Source: Membranipora membranacea (Eukaryota > Bryozoa > Gymnolaemata > Cheilostomatida > Membraniporidae). From it: DNA of 64,000 nt. Where the stretch lies: assembly GCA_914767715.1 (NCBI GenBank), contig OU612066.1, forward strand, positions 34,322,283-34,386,282, written 5' to 3'. Position 1 is the first letter of the stretch. Each line of letters opens with the position of its first letter. A model generated the notes under the pieces. The model was not told the DNA's origin. It saw only the letters and a list, made by a program, of their open reading frames with translations, and did no database searches. Shown in pieces: positions 30,701 to 43,541 of the stretch. Position numbers and translations under genes: made by a program.

Positions 30701-33700
30701 GATCTAACTATGTTTTCAGTAGCTTTCTCTTGAGGAAAGCATTTCAAGCTAAGCTAAACCTATCATTTTGAAATGACTTTCGTGTATCATATAACTTTGT
30801 TGTCACAAATATTCGAGATATCCCTACAAACAAGGTTAGCAGCGGATTATATTACCATATCAGTAGCGTGAAGCTCATCGTTGACAGCTGATAAAGCCTG
30901 AGTTGTCTTCTCTACCAGTGTATACTGATCATCATCTTCACTGTGAGGTATATTCACACTGAGATTCAGTCCCTACAACAAGTAGCCGAATAAATCCACT
31001 ATGGCTAAAGGATTAAAAATTTCAATGTCTTTGATTATGTTTATAAAAGCTGTGAGATGTACACTCTATATTGATACACTTTCTTTAATTTCATATTCAA
31101 ATATCAATGTCTGGGTGATCGACTTTCAAAGCCTACAACATCATTAGCAATAACTAGCTCGAAAATCTACAACCGTATAAGGGGAGAGCATTGTCTGAAG
31201 GACACCCAGCTATAAAATTAACAGGAAAAAGTAGACTGTTTGAACTTGACTCTGGCTAAACACATGGATATGTTTGTCATCGAAACCTCATATCCTGAGA
31301 ATCATGCCCACACTATATCTTACTGAGGAGGCAGGTTTATTAAATCTACACTCTCAACAACATGCCATGGGATATCCTGAACTAAATTTGTTTATTTAGT
31401 CGCTCGGTCTGTTTGCAATATGTATATATATATGGAAATTAAAACAGTCATAATTTCACTTCCAATTAAAATTTATAGACTTCTAAAGACCTTGATTGCA
31501 CACATGGGTCAAATGAAGGCAGCCTTTGAAAGTGACACTTTGAAATAGACTACTGTGTATTCTATAAGTATTCATCTAATTGAGGTCTCAAAAGTGCAAT
31601 TATAATTCTTGCATGTATTATTTTCTCAGCGCTGTTACAACAGGATAAGGTGTGCGTTATTGGGTCAATACAAAGTTAATATCAATTGTTGCATAATTAT
31701 AGAATCGAGCTAAAATGAATAATACAAGTTTTATTATACCATAGAACTAGGAAAGGGTCTGTATCCATACACATACATACACAGTACTGATCACTGATGA
31801 AGCGAGACAGAACATGCTGCCGTAAGCAAACCAATAACAATCAGCTCTAATGAACGCTGACTGACCATATTTAACGTATAGATGAGATAATTGATATCAT
31901 CATTAGATTAGTATAATTACCGTCAGCAGCGACAGGTTGACTATGGAAGAGAGGAAACACGAACAGTTAGTGACAGAGTTTCAGAGACAGAAGCAGAGTC
32001 TGCTCCGCGACCTCGCTAAGCTGAGGGAATATAAAAATAGAATGTCAACACAGCAGCAGCATAAACCGGCAGCGGCAGAGAAGACCAACAAACGTACAAA
32101 CTCTTCAGATAGACGAAGCTCTATTTACACAACTCATCATGCGGTATGTGAGGACTTACGGCAATTAAGCGCAGATGTCCACGCTCACCAGAGAAAAAGG
32201 AGGACATCAGAAACTGTGCCACCGGCTGCTGGTCAACATATCACCTCCATAGAAAACAAAATAAACAATCAACAACAACATAATCATCATATAGCATCCT
32301 GGAGCAAGACTAAGCTACCCCAACTCAAACCACTGAACAGGCAAGCGACTCAGCATCTCAACAAAGACTGGATGATTAAAGGAAGTCAGCTAGCAGCGCT
32401 GCCGGAAATTAGGGGAGTAAAAGCTAAATACAGCAAACATTGTCTTAGTATGAACGATATACCATCTTATCTGAAGGCGCCTAATAACAGTAGTTTATCC
32501 CATCATAATAAGAAGCAGAGGGTGACAGCTCTACCTGCAGTGTATAATCGGGACTATTTGGATAGGGGTGAAGTTCTCTGGATGAATGATTACGATAGGA
32601 TGAAACTACACGCGTACAGCAAAGTCACTGACTGGTTACAACATAACCCCATCCCTATAACAAGGCGCGTGTAGCAGCCATTTAACATAAATGCTTTGTG
32701 AGATTTGATATTTACATTTGCAAGCTGACATGATGCATTTTACATTTTCTCTGAAACTGCATTAGAAGCTTGTAGTTTGTCATTCAAGGTCATATTCTCA
32801 TATGCATGGTTTAGCTAATGTTTTTCTTATCAATTTTGTACAACTTTGTTACAATATTTGCTGCTAGCTGGTCTAGCAAGCACATAATTGCGCAGACCTA
32901 TGCCAATTCTTTAAAGAATAATAATAAATAATTCATTATCACCATTAATTCACTTATGTAATATAATTAAACTTAGATTTAAAACGGATTAAATTTGAAT
33001 ACACAGGCACAAGCAATCAATGAAAACATGGAAAGTGTGGCAAAAACAGTGTTTAAAACCTGACTGAACATTTCCGCTGACAAGTTACTGAGCACATTAG
33101 TGATTGACATTCTAAACAAATTGTGAACACAGCTTTTGTTATTGAGTAACTAGAAATTTAAACCATGATTGAGTTTCTATCCAAACATAAGATTGCTGCC
33201 TAGGAATGCTGACACATTTACCAGTTTGTCAGACACTTCATTAAGCGTATGACTTTAGGATAGTAATTCATGGGTATGAAACTTACCTCCACTGGCTGCA
33301 CAATAATATGATATGAACTTTGTGTTTTATCGCTAATTTGCAACTTTACACCAAATCCAAACAAACTCAAAACAGACAAAGCAACAACCCTTCTGATTTG
33401 CAGTCAATATTTAAAAAGTGAAGGTAATTTGCTTGTTTTTATGCACCATACATTGTACACAGTTTGTTTTTAAAATCCAAGGCATAAATACCCCCAGCAT
33501 TAATTTCAACAGAATCATACCTCCTAGGCTAATGTTTTGTGCTTCACCTATTTTGAGTGTGTGATCCTGGACAGGTGTAACTATATTTTTCCGAAGAAAT
33601 TTATAGTCACGCTTTTGTGGTTTTGTCAGGCAACCTACATGTGCAGGTCTAGCCTTATTTCAAAGGCCATTGAGGAAAAAAAAAGTCAGAATGGAAATTG

Positions 33701-36700
33701 TATTAATTTGTACAAATTAATCTGCTTCATACAGAAGCTCCTAACAGCGGATAGTTACCTGCAGTCGAGATGAGATGTGGTGACTCAGACTATCTAGTGC
33801 TTTCTCAGTTATCTTCTGTAGGTTTATGATATTCTGCCCATCCTCCTCCTGGTAAATGGCACAAATAACATATTATCACTTTGATTGCATGGCCAATGAA
33901 AAATTAAGGCGTTGGATTAAGCCAATCGAAGTTGATTCTAGTTCTTATCAGCCAAACAGAAAGCCAGATGGAGAACCTTTACCTCCCTTACAGACAAGTC
34001 AGCTATGATTGCACTTGCGCCACGCTTCTCTCAGTGGTCAGGGGGCCACAGCACATATTTTACACAATGCTGAATAGAATCAAAACTCCAACTTAGGCCA
34101 ATGAACCTAACCTGAGAAGTATCCATGTAGGCCTGAATTACATTGTACTTCTTAGTGAAAGTGGCAAGTCTATATTTATGGAGTACACTCCTTTCTAAAG
34201 AATCTACAAGTAGCCATCTGTTCCAAGTTTCTTACCTGCCACTGTGTGAAGTATTTCAGAGCTTGATTGACATCTCCGGTGAATTCTGACTTCACGTTAG
34301 GATAGAGTTCTGATAATCCAGTCAAGACATTCTACAATACAAGGAAGATTGATGGCAACCATTGAAATAATATGGTATGTAAATGTTTGATTCATGGCCG
34401 AAAGTTCAAGTATTGGTTGAAGCATGTGAAAACTAAGTCAGAGTCCTAGCAAAGGGATTGCATTCTGTACATTGTGACTGGAATATAATGGTGACTGTGT
34501 AGCCATAGCCATACCTGTCATTATATGTAAGGCTTTACACCCAGCATAATCAGATATGGTGGGTTTTACTGATCTGAAACTCCCATATTCTATATATATA
34601 GATATATAATTAGCAACATAACACAAATATGTGGTACAAATTCGAGTTATCATCTCTCTGAACCTGCTGTTCAGAGAGGTGGTAACTCCAAATTTATACT
34701 AAATTTCCATAGTATTTTGTTTTTGCTCATTTTGCCTTCCAGCTTTTTCATGATGGAAACCAAAACTGATGGCCAGGTAAAGAAAATTTATGCAATCGTA
34801 CAACTTTTCAAAAGTACCGTCTTTGTTCAATATATCAAACAAAATTGAGACACCATTATAAGGAGTTTCTCAAAATGATAGGCGTGGCCGTAAACTCTGA
34901 GAAAAAAAAGAAAATCACTAATGATGGAATCTAAGAGAGAGATTCTAATGAGTCTCATAGTGGATTTTAGTGAAATATCAATCATGTATTATAGTAGGCA
35001 AATTATGACAATGAGACACTAGGCATTGTTTTGCAAATAACAAATTGCCACTCACATTGAGTTGTTCTCTCCTGCTCTCAGCTTTGAGATCTGTACACTT
35101 CTCTTCGCACTGTCTGACAGAGCGACAGAATTCACTTTTAGTCTGATCTCTGTCTGATATCACTGATTCATCTACCAAACCGAGCTGGATAACAGAGTAA
35201 GAATTCTCGTATCATAAACAATACCCCTGTCAGCTAAATGCGCAAAGTAACCGGCTAGCACATGTGCCTCTTCTGTAGTTTACCATTATTGCATATATGA
35301 AAAGTGAAAGATTTGAACATGATAGATAATTCTACAAATACGGTGTGTGCTTATTATATTCAGGGTTGATTGAACATTCCAAGTGCAGAGTAACATAAAA
35401 ACCATTTTAGCAGACTTGAAGAAAAAAGTTTTTGCACTAAAACAGTTGATTGTCATTTTCCACAGATTGAGTATCAATAGCATCCACTGATCCAGAGTAT
35501 ATTTTTGATGCCTATATCAGCAGTGCAACACAACACCTCACACAAAGGTAACCATACTATCTCATGTCACTAAGCTAAAAACTTGGGTGACAATCTCCTA
35601 TCAGGTTTGAGACCTTGATCCATGGAGTTATTATATACTAATATGTATAATACTAACTTATATAATAACTCTATGACTTGATCAAACGACCATGGCCTGT
35701 GTGCCACGCTCTACATACCGATGGATCATGCTGCCGTATGGAGTCTTGTAATGCTGAGTATTTATCATATAGCACATTAACAGCGGTGAATATTTCATTA
35801 TGAGTATCACTAGAGTAGCCAGTATCTGAGAGTAGAGATATGGCTTTGTTCAGAGTTCCATCTGGTGTTGCTGGGAACCGAGGCCTGTTAAATATACGCA
35901 GGTGAGAGTACAGATCTGCTGTCACAGATATAAATACGAGGTGCATTGTTATACAGCCACATACAAGTGTATATTCTAACATTTTAAGAGTTGAGGCATG
36001 TTTAGCTTGGCATAGATGAACAAAGTCGGCAATACATCTATTATTTTGTTTCAATGAAGTATTCGATCTTATTAGCCATAAAAACCAGATTTTATGTTGA
36101 AAGGAATATTACAAAACATCCAAACGATCAAATAACAGACAAAACCTATAGATACGCTTGCGTCTTCAGTACACATAGATTTTTACTTGTTTTGAACGCC
36201 TCGTGCATCTCACTTATGGTCACTGTTATCAAGATTTAGTTTTTCTGATCACATGAGTTTGTTTTTAAATCGTATCAATATATAGTTTGCAAGAATCATT
36301 GAGATATAGATTTGAAAGTTACATGACCATGCAGTTTTTTGTATTACCATACCTAACAGCCCGTATCAATGCCAGTTTCTCATCCAGTTCCCTATTAAGC
36401 TCATCTATAGTTTTCATCTTAGAGACCTGATTCTTAGCCTCGTTCATATCTTTCCTCAGAGTGTCAATCTCCTTCTGATAGGCAGCAACGGCAGCGGCTG
36501 TGTTATCTCTCTATCAGAAACAAACACAAAGGTTTGCTTTACCATCTCATGCCCTGCCTGCCCGCTTATTCACTTATCAATTTTTGGTGTCAGAAAAGTC
36601 AATTTCCACTCAATCAAGATAAATGATACTTACAGAATTGTTGAATGAAGGGGTTGAAGCAGATCCATTCTGTTTGTTTTTCTTTCTTTGTCCACCTCTA

Positions 36701-39700
36701 CCCTGAGATCCAACGCTGCAAATAATATTCACACTTTACTTGTCTCTTTACACTGATATCGAATATTAATTTTATCTAATTCCATAAACCAAATTACAAG
36801 TTTGACAGTAATGTTTGTAATTTTTGGTTATAATTCTCTACAGCGGTTTAAATAGAAAAATAATCACTGGCTGCTAATGCATAGTAGTGTACATATGGAA
36901 TTGCCCTTCCATGAATGACAGACAAGCGAATATGTTGTTTTTATCTCACCGAATCAGATCTAGCTTCGTACAGTCCGAGTATTACTACCTTACCTCTCAG
37001 TATCACTGCTGACGGTAGAGTTGTTATGATTAGGGGTGGTGGTAGTAGGAGCATTGTTTTGTAGATTACCCGTACCCTGTACAAGACCAGAGTTAATAAG
37101 TACTGCTCTGAGCGTCTGGTCCTTCTGCCTATTATACATATCTACACTACCATCTGAGGAAGTCTCACACTCCAGCAATGTCTCATACCAGCTACCCAGC
37201 AGCTCATTCACCTGAACAAACAAAGAGCAAGAACTTGGATACAACTTTTGTAATCTAACTGCTATATCAGAACTAGTAGACTTAATAATAATTATCATTT
37301 AAGTCTATGGGTTCAACCATCCAGGAAGACTAATCTTGTATACAAGTATGTAATCTAACTTGACTACAATTAATGTACACACCAGCGCTGTCTAATGAAT
37401 AATGACAAAAAAGGAAAAGATTGCAGCAACCAGAACTCTCCTGGTCTAGTTTTCAATGTTGATGCCTAAAAAATTTGGTTTGTTGTCTCAAACAAACGGT
37501 TATATACTGTCACTATTTATAAAGCTTCACATGGCTCAGTTTATCTGCTGATTGGCTCCCTGAGTAGGTAAAGAAACACAGAACCTTCTCCTACCTTTTG
37601 TTCAGATCCAGGTTTGGCTTGTAGATCGCGTACATGACCTTTAACACTGGCTGCTGGTTTATCCAGCATTGACTGTGGTAGATCCTTAAGATTTTCGGCG
37701 CTAACCACCGACTGGTTACCGTAATCTATAAACTGCACTAAATACTGCAAAAAAAAGAGAATATGATGCCACTTGGCTATATACATTCAATAGAAGTAAG
37801 GATGAGTAAAACAAAGAACTAGCCATATGAGTCGAGCAGATAGTAGTGGTACGAGTTAAATCAAATTCAAATAATATCAGTCAAATGACTAATTGTGTGC
37901 TCAATGTCAAGGATGGCACAACTCAAATTCCCTTTTTTTCAAATATCAGATAATTACATACTTTGGTTATGTATTTAGTGTTATTAATATGGCGTCTCTC
38001 TAGATCAAGTTTAGTCCAATTGCCTACATTCTAGTTGCTTCCGACCACTGGTCACGGCAGTGTGATCAATGGATAGGGAGCAGGCAAATGGACAAAGCTT
38101 GGTGAAGGGACTCTTTTGAGGCCCCAAACTCATTCATCAATGTTTTGAAGACCAATGTACAAACTTTCTGTTTATATGTTTATGAATATGACGTAACCAC
38201 AGTCATCTTACACAATACATGAATGAATGAGTGGTCCTGTCACCATTGAATGGCACTTCCTTGATGAGAATAAGATAAACAAAAAGTAGCTGCACAGACT
38301 GAGCATTACCAAAGATTATAAATACTAAGATATGACACTCAAATCTCCCGCCTTCAGCTGAATAGACAAGAGGCATAGGCAATTGGCATTACTAACTTTA
38401 CCCGGCCACTGTTTTATCAGACTCAGGGTAATCAGACTCACATTTCTATCAGGCTGTACTGAGATAAGTCTACATCTATACCAGGCGTTATCCTCAGAGA
38501 ACAGTCCCCCATACACCAGTCCAGTCTGTGGTGACGTTACACTCGGAGCTGTAGGGCAGTGTCCATTAACCTCCTCCTGAAGCTTCATATAATCCATAGC
38601 GCGATTATCACTTACATTCTGTACATATAACTCATCTAGTCCAACAGAGTGAGACAAAATCGCCTGAATGGTGAGGAAGCATTCGTACATTAGTTAAATA
38701 GGAGTCGTGGTTTTGACAGAAAGCCAGATTAGGTTTATTTTATTTCACTTGTTCACTTTATCCAAGGTTTTTTTTATCAATTTAGTTCATGAACCTCAAA
38801 TTACTGTGAAGAGGATTATGAGTATCACTCAAACAAACATGAATTACCTAATCTTAAATCTACAACGATAGTCAGTTTATTATGGTAGTCTAGCGTCACG
38901 TAAAAATGGACTCTTCCATTTAGCTGGAACTTAAAGTGGCCCATCTGTTTTAAAATGCTTAGGGGTTTGGGGGGGATAATAAGGTCATAAATGGCGACTT
39001 TACCTTGAAACATTTCTTGGGTTCTGTTTTAGCAGCACTACAAGAATACCAAGATGTTAAGTAAGCTGGGTTTGAAATGATAATTTACATGATTTGTATG
39101 TTTGGTCAGATTATTTTATTACTTAGTCTATCATTAGATTTTTATCAAAATGGTGATACATCCAACAAACTGGACAAAGTTACAGCTTGGGTGCCCAGAC
39201 TGTCTGGAAGGGAGAAAAAGAACTAATATTGGCTTTGTTGATGGATTGTTGATGGCGGTTGCGCTACACTCTCCCTGATCAAGAAAGTTTGGGCATCAAG
39301 CACAAAACAAGTAAGAGTCTTTTTCCACTTCCCCCTAAACAGTCACCAATTTGAAAAAGTGTTACTTGTGGTTGGAAAAACAAACTGAAGAAAAAACCAA
39401 GTGCACTTTTGTGTGCAAAAGATTTTTTCAGGTGAGGTTGTTTTGTCGATATTTTTCAAACTAACTGTTACTACTATTCACCTGCTTCTTTTGTTGGTAG
39501 CACCATTCATATGTGTATTTGAAGCACGGTTGTTCATATTTCCAAAGCTAAAGCCAGAGTTAGAATTATTCTGATTCTGTCCTGAGTCATTTCTTGAGCT
39601 ACAATCCACACAAACATATCATTTGTACAATTAATCTGTCTAAAAAATTCAATTTAGAGATTGAATATGATTTTCTGATCCTCCCTTGAGAATAATCGTT

Positions 39701-42007
39701 TAGGGATAGCAGGCTGTGTATCTTAATAGAGATTGGGATACTCTGGAGGAGTGAAGCTCTTACAGGAGGCAAAGTTTGAACCAGTGAAATTTATGACTAG
39801 CTAAAATTTACTCAACCTCATCAATTCATTAGCTTTCACACGTTTTACTAGCTAAAATAAAGTTGCCAAACTAGCTAAAATAAAGTCGCCAAACTAGCTA
39901 TACTACACTCAAGCTGATATTTACTCTTCTAGGGTTATTGAAAATAAATCACATCAATTTCCACTGCACACTTACGGACGAACTTTGGAAGGTGCAAAGC
40001 CGAGAGTGACCGAGCCAATCTGTAACCTCCGAGCGGACAGACATGCCTGGGCGTCCTTCTCATCATCAAAACAAACAAATCTGTAAATATGAGCAGAAAT
40101 GTTTATTTTGTACTTGCACTTTGACAGCACTGCTCACAGTATACTCTAGTGTGATTTGAGACACAAAATATTCCTCTTACTGGCCCCAGAGTGTCGTGAT
40201 TAAATTTTCTCCTACTCGAAAGCAAGATGGTGCCAAAAATAAACATTTTCATTCATTGAGTATTGGTACGTTCTTGCCTGCTTGCTAACTTTGAGACTAC
40301 GTACTATTTTGGATGTATCATAATCAGTCGTTGATTAGATGTCAAGTTGTTTTACTAGTTTGTATGCGGTTGTAACTCTTTTTTTGCGGCTGCATGGTTT
40401 TAAATGGATCAGTGAACGTTCCGCTACTTCTTAAAAATCCGGACAAGGCAGCAGTTCCAATATTGCTGAAATCTTCATACTGAGTTGAATTTTCGTAAAT
40501 GCTTACCCATATGGCGTGTGGCCTTCAACTCTCGGCTTAAAAGGTTCTTTAACAAAACATGGTCCAAACTTTTCTTTGAGCTCATTCGCAATCTGATCCT
40601 GCAAAAAAATCAATATAAAAATGAAAAGATTGGACAATATATTTTGACTTGGGCCTGTTAGGCTATAGGGACATATTGTCTGAAGTGAACGAAGAGCGTT
40701 GATTGCAGTCGCATTGTAGAAGGTTCAAACAAACCAGTTAGAGGTTAGGTTAAGGCCCATTTAGATGAGGGAGATGAGGGAGAGGTGATCTCCATTATTA
40801 TCTCATCAGGGCACTTCCAAATAGTGATTTCAAGCCGGTAAAAATGAAGAACAGGAGAAAGAAGCTCAAAACATTCATAAAAACCACAGAAAAAATATAT
40901 CCCAACTTATTATCATCTGAGGTTATTTTTCACCAACAGTACCAACTGCCTGCCCCAAACCTAGTAGAAGTACGTACTGAGTAGCCAAACTAATGTAATA
41001 GTATACCATCCCAGAAGAGATACTATTACCGGCTGGAGTTACTCAACTTTGTTTTGTAAATAAGCCGATGATATTCAATGAGCTCCACATGAGTGTAGTA
41101 GATTAAAGATAGATAATGACAGAAAGTCTTAGTTAGTAGTCTGATTATCTATCCAATCTGCTAAATCTAATTTAGCTGACTGACTAACTAAGCTGTTACT
41201 ACTAACCACCAATGAACTGAGAGGAAGTTCATTGCACTAACTCCTTGCAAACTCCTTGCTAACTCCTTGCAAGGAAGTTCATTGCTCCTTGTATTAACTA
41301 GCCCTGTCCTTAATTAGTGAAGTTTGTTACTGACTGTAAGCTAGCCTAATTAGAGGATGAGTGTTATTTATTATTATGGCAATGCAAGCAGTGGCCGGGC
41401 TCTGAGCTTGGCCTCCAAACACTACCGAACAGGAGAAGAAATCACAGGCTAACCCTTCTGATGAAGATCCTTCAAGAAGAAGAGCAACACAGCTCACTAG
41501 CTCTCGCATATGATGAAGTATCAAACGACAAACAGAACATGACAATGAAAACAAGATCTGCCACCAGAGGCAAAGTCAACTCTATATGCATCTACAAAAG
41601 TCTACTACGGAAGTTTCCTTCCGAGGACAATCAGGGACACCGAGGGTACCACAAGTTAAATCCAAAGACAGCATCTAGCTGGAAATAAAGTGATGACTGA
41701 CAACACTAAACAGCATATAGCTGTAACCCCCGTTAACCATTAAACACACTGTTAATCATGAGGCACTCCTTTAACTTTTAGTTCCTGAGTGTACGAAGTC
41801 TTCAAAGGTATTCAAAGGTATTTATTGAAAAAGCATGTCAAGACATGATGAGGCTCATACAATGATACAATAATGGCCATGGGACTAGCAGGAGTTCGTT
41901 GGTTCAATTATGTATAGCTATGTCATTGATTAAGATTTGATAAGTTTGCTTACCCTTGGCAAAGAATAATTGGTAATGTGCACAGTTCTCTCTATTGTAT
42001 CTGCCAT
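27724..42007 (-). CDS. STK31: STK31-like RRM-Tudor-coiled-coil protein with truncated kinase domain
   Basis: Twenty-two coding exons agree in phase and give 904 residues: 42007-41954, 40598-40507, 40080-39976, 39598-39482, 39037-39004, 38663-38442, 37744-37595, 37211-36994, 36715-36634, 36510-36353, 35884-35719, 35184-35056, 34331-34236, 33848-33759, 30972-30856, 30508-30392, 30087-29947, 29621-29439, 29279-29181, 28991-28872, 28656-28494 and 27785-27724. Residues about 8-83 are an RNA recognition motif (RNP2 VHITNYS, RNP1 YGFVCFDD). An Asn/Ser-rich linker follows, then an extended Tudor domain (about 135-250) with GGLFSEDNAWYRCRL and cage motif FIDYGN. Residues about 360-760 are helical, with stretches that parallel STK31 (for example QQKEKKLKELRSQLRHRL). 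The end resembles a kinase N-lobe (APVILK, YVQLSSPN) but has no HRD, DFG or C-lobe; it closes with a short acidic tail and TGA. STK31 is a germline Tudor protein in mammals. The last exon is the least certain. Confidence 0.88.
27963..28345. repeat. Inverted-repeat element in the last intron of the STK31-like gene
   Basis: Arms about 27963-28060 and about 28200-28345 are inverted copies, with shared blocks GTGTAGAAGCAA and AATCCAGGTTTTTT and their complements. It occupies over half of the intron between the exon ending at 28494 and the last exon starting at 27785. Confidence 0.8.
31943..32674 (+). CDS. Intronless 243-residue protein nested in an intron, unknown function
   Basis: A single open frame of 243 codons runs from ATG at 31943 (context ACTATGG) to TAG at 32674. 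It is by far the longest uninterrupted frame in the window. The product is basic and rich in Gln, His, Lys and Ser. The N-terminus (about 1-40, RQKQSLLRDLAKLREYK) looks like a coiled coil. A low-complexity middle contains QQQH runs. The C-terminal block has RDYLDRGEVLWMNDYDR and an aromatic run typical of a short protein-binding motif. There is no signal peptide or membrane segment. I do not recognise a family. It sits antisense inside the 2.8-kb intron 30973-33758 of the STK31-like gene. The lack of introns in an intron-rich region suggests a retrocopy or a young gene. Confidence 0.75.
   Translation: MEERKHEQLVTEFQRQKQSLLRDLAKLREYKNRMSTQQQHKPAAAEKTNKRTNSSDRRSSIYTTHHAVCEDLRQLSADVHAHQRKRRTSETVPPAAGQHITSIENKINNQQQHNHHIASWSKTKLPQLKPLNRQATQHLNKDWMIKGSQLAALPEIRGVKAKYSKHCLSMNDIPSYLKAPNNSSLSHHNKKQRVTALPAVYNRDYLDRGEVLWMNDYDRMKLHAYSKVTDWLQHNPIPITRRV
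37999..38105. repeat. Short foldback hairpin repeat, copy 1
   Basis: The arms pair around CCACTGGTCAC, with outer blocks AGATCAAGTTTAGTCCA and GGACAAAGCTTGGT. It is related to copies at 48597 and 60852 and lies in an intron of the STK31-like gene. Confidence 0.75.
39847..39892. repeat. 23-bp tandem repeat, two copies
   Basis: The unit CTAGCTAAAATAAAGTTGCC and its near-identical neighbour (one base change) are adjacent in an intron of the STK31-like gene. Confidence 0.85.
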
Positions 42008-43541
42008 GGTGAATACCTGAATCTAAGAATTATTAGGGGAAAAAATCCGTGTTACTGGAAAATAATTTTTTATTTTCATTCTGCTAGCCTGTGTACAAAT
42101 ATTTTCTTGGTCCTGGGAGTTGAAACGAATGAATTTTAGTCTACTTATTTCTGGTAATTTATTTATATCTTAGAAACTCAGTCTTAAATCACATGGAGAG
42201 TTTTGTTATTTATTCCCTCCTTCACACAAGTGCCATATGAGAGAAGAAAAGAGCACAACTACAAAAAACCAACAGGAGAAAAATTTACTGGCTACTAATC
42301 GAGGAGTTTGGAAAAACCCCTGAGCTAATTTACATATATAATATAAATATGTATCAGCATCAGCCCATCCTAGCGGTCTAACTCTCTTTCAATTGTCATC
42401 AAGCTGTTACTCCTTGTTATGACCCATCCATTTGCGGTATTGAGTGATCTTCTCTCTTTGCCTGCCCCGAGCAGAAAACTCGAAAGTAAGATGGTCACAT
42501 GATGTTCAATAAATTAAAAGTTGATTTACATTTGACACGTTTACGCCATGTAATATCAAAGCAACTATCCCTCACTGATATAACTGTCATACCTGACAAG
42601 TCTCCTAATTTGGTAGGGAGGCTCCCAGTTTTTGGGGGGTTTTTCCATCCCCTCCATAACTCCCTTGTTCCGCCCTTTTTTTCAGCTCCCATCACCCATA
42701 AAAGTTTTTTCTAAGTTTTTTTTGCAAGGGAAACTAGATTTTCCACCCTCCACAGGACATATACCTATGTAATTGCTTATTATCATTTCTGCAGCTTTTC
42801 ATTATCTTTACCTAGCCTAACACTATTGTTAGGGCTGTCTCTCCTAGTTCGGATAAAGTGCAACAACATCATCTGTAAAATCAGGTAAAATAACGTAATA
42901 ATGTAATTCATAACATGAATGCTCAAGTTTTTGCTCAGAAATATGACAAACGAGGGTCGAATCGCACCTGCACTGCGAAGTTCTTCCGCGGAGACCTTTT
43001 CTAGGTCTACCAAGTTGTCATGTTTGATAACTGGTGTGAATCTGGCTCATTACAGCTGTTGTTGTCAACTTTAACCTTTATCGATATATAATCCAAAGTG
43101 CAGAAATGATATACTGATATGATGCACTGATATATATATATTATATTTTATCTCATGTCAATTATTGCTACACAATCAAATGGCTGCAACTTTACAAATT
43201 GGTTTATACTTTTATTTACGCAATGCGTGAAATAGACTTCAGGTATAAAGAACAAATTTCATTCATGGCATTCAGAGTTTTGGCGAAGAATAGGACGCGG
43301 ACGGGTTGGTGAATGCCGATTCACCCCAGCTGTGACCGTTTGAATTTTGGGTGATGGATAGTCACACGTTCCAAGATTAGTCTCCAAACACAAACAGAAA
43401 TCTCCAGATCGTGAGGATGATCGGTCTAAATCTGTGTTACAAAGGCCAAAAGAAGGGGAAAAATTTCGCCATTAAATCTTAAGACTGTTTATTGTTTTGC
43501 AAATACAAGAAATTGCTGTTGATTTTTCCCCAATATCTGTA
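42008..43541. other. Upstream region of the STK31-like gene with a possible 5' untranslated exon
   Basis: The exon carrying the start codon has an acceptor just upstream (ATTCTTAG then exon from 42022), so a non-coding first exon must lie to the right. A good donor at 42968 (GCAG then GTGCGA) follows a short CG-containing stretch about 42968-43020, the best candidate. The rest up to the retroelement at 43542 is AT-rich with no supported gene. Confidence 0.45.

Noticed and set aside
41461-41688. Plus-strand 75-codon ATG frame
   Set aside because: It lies in an intron of the STK31-like gene beside short local repeats (AACTCCTTGC) and has no family resemblance.
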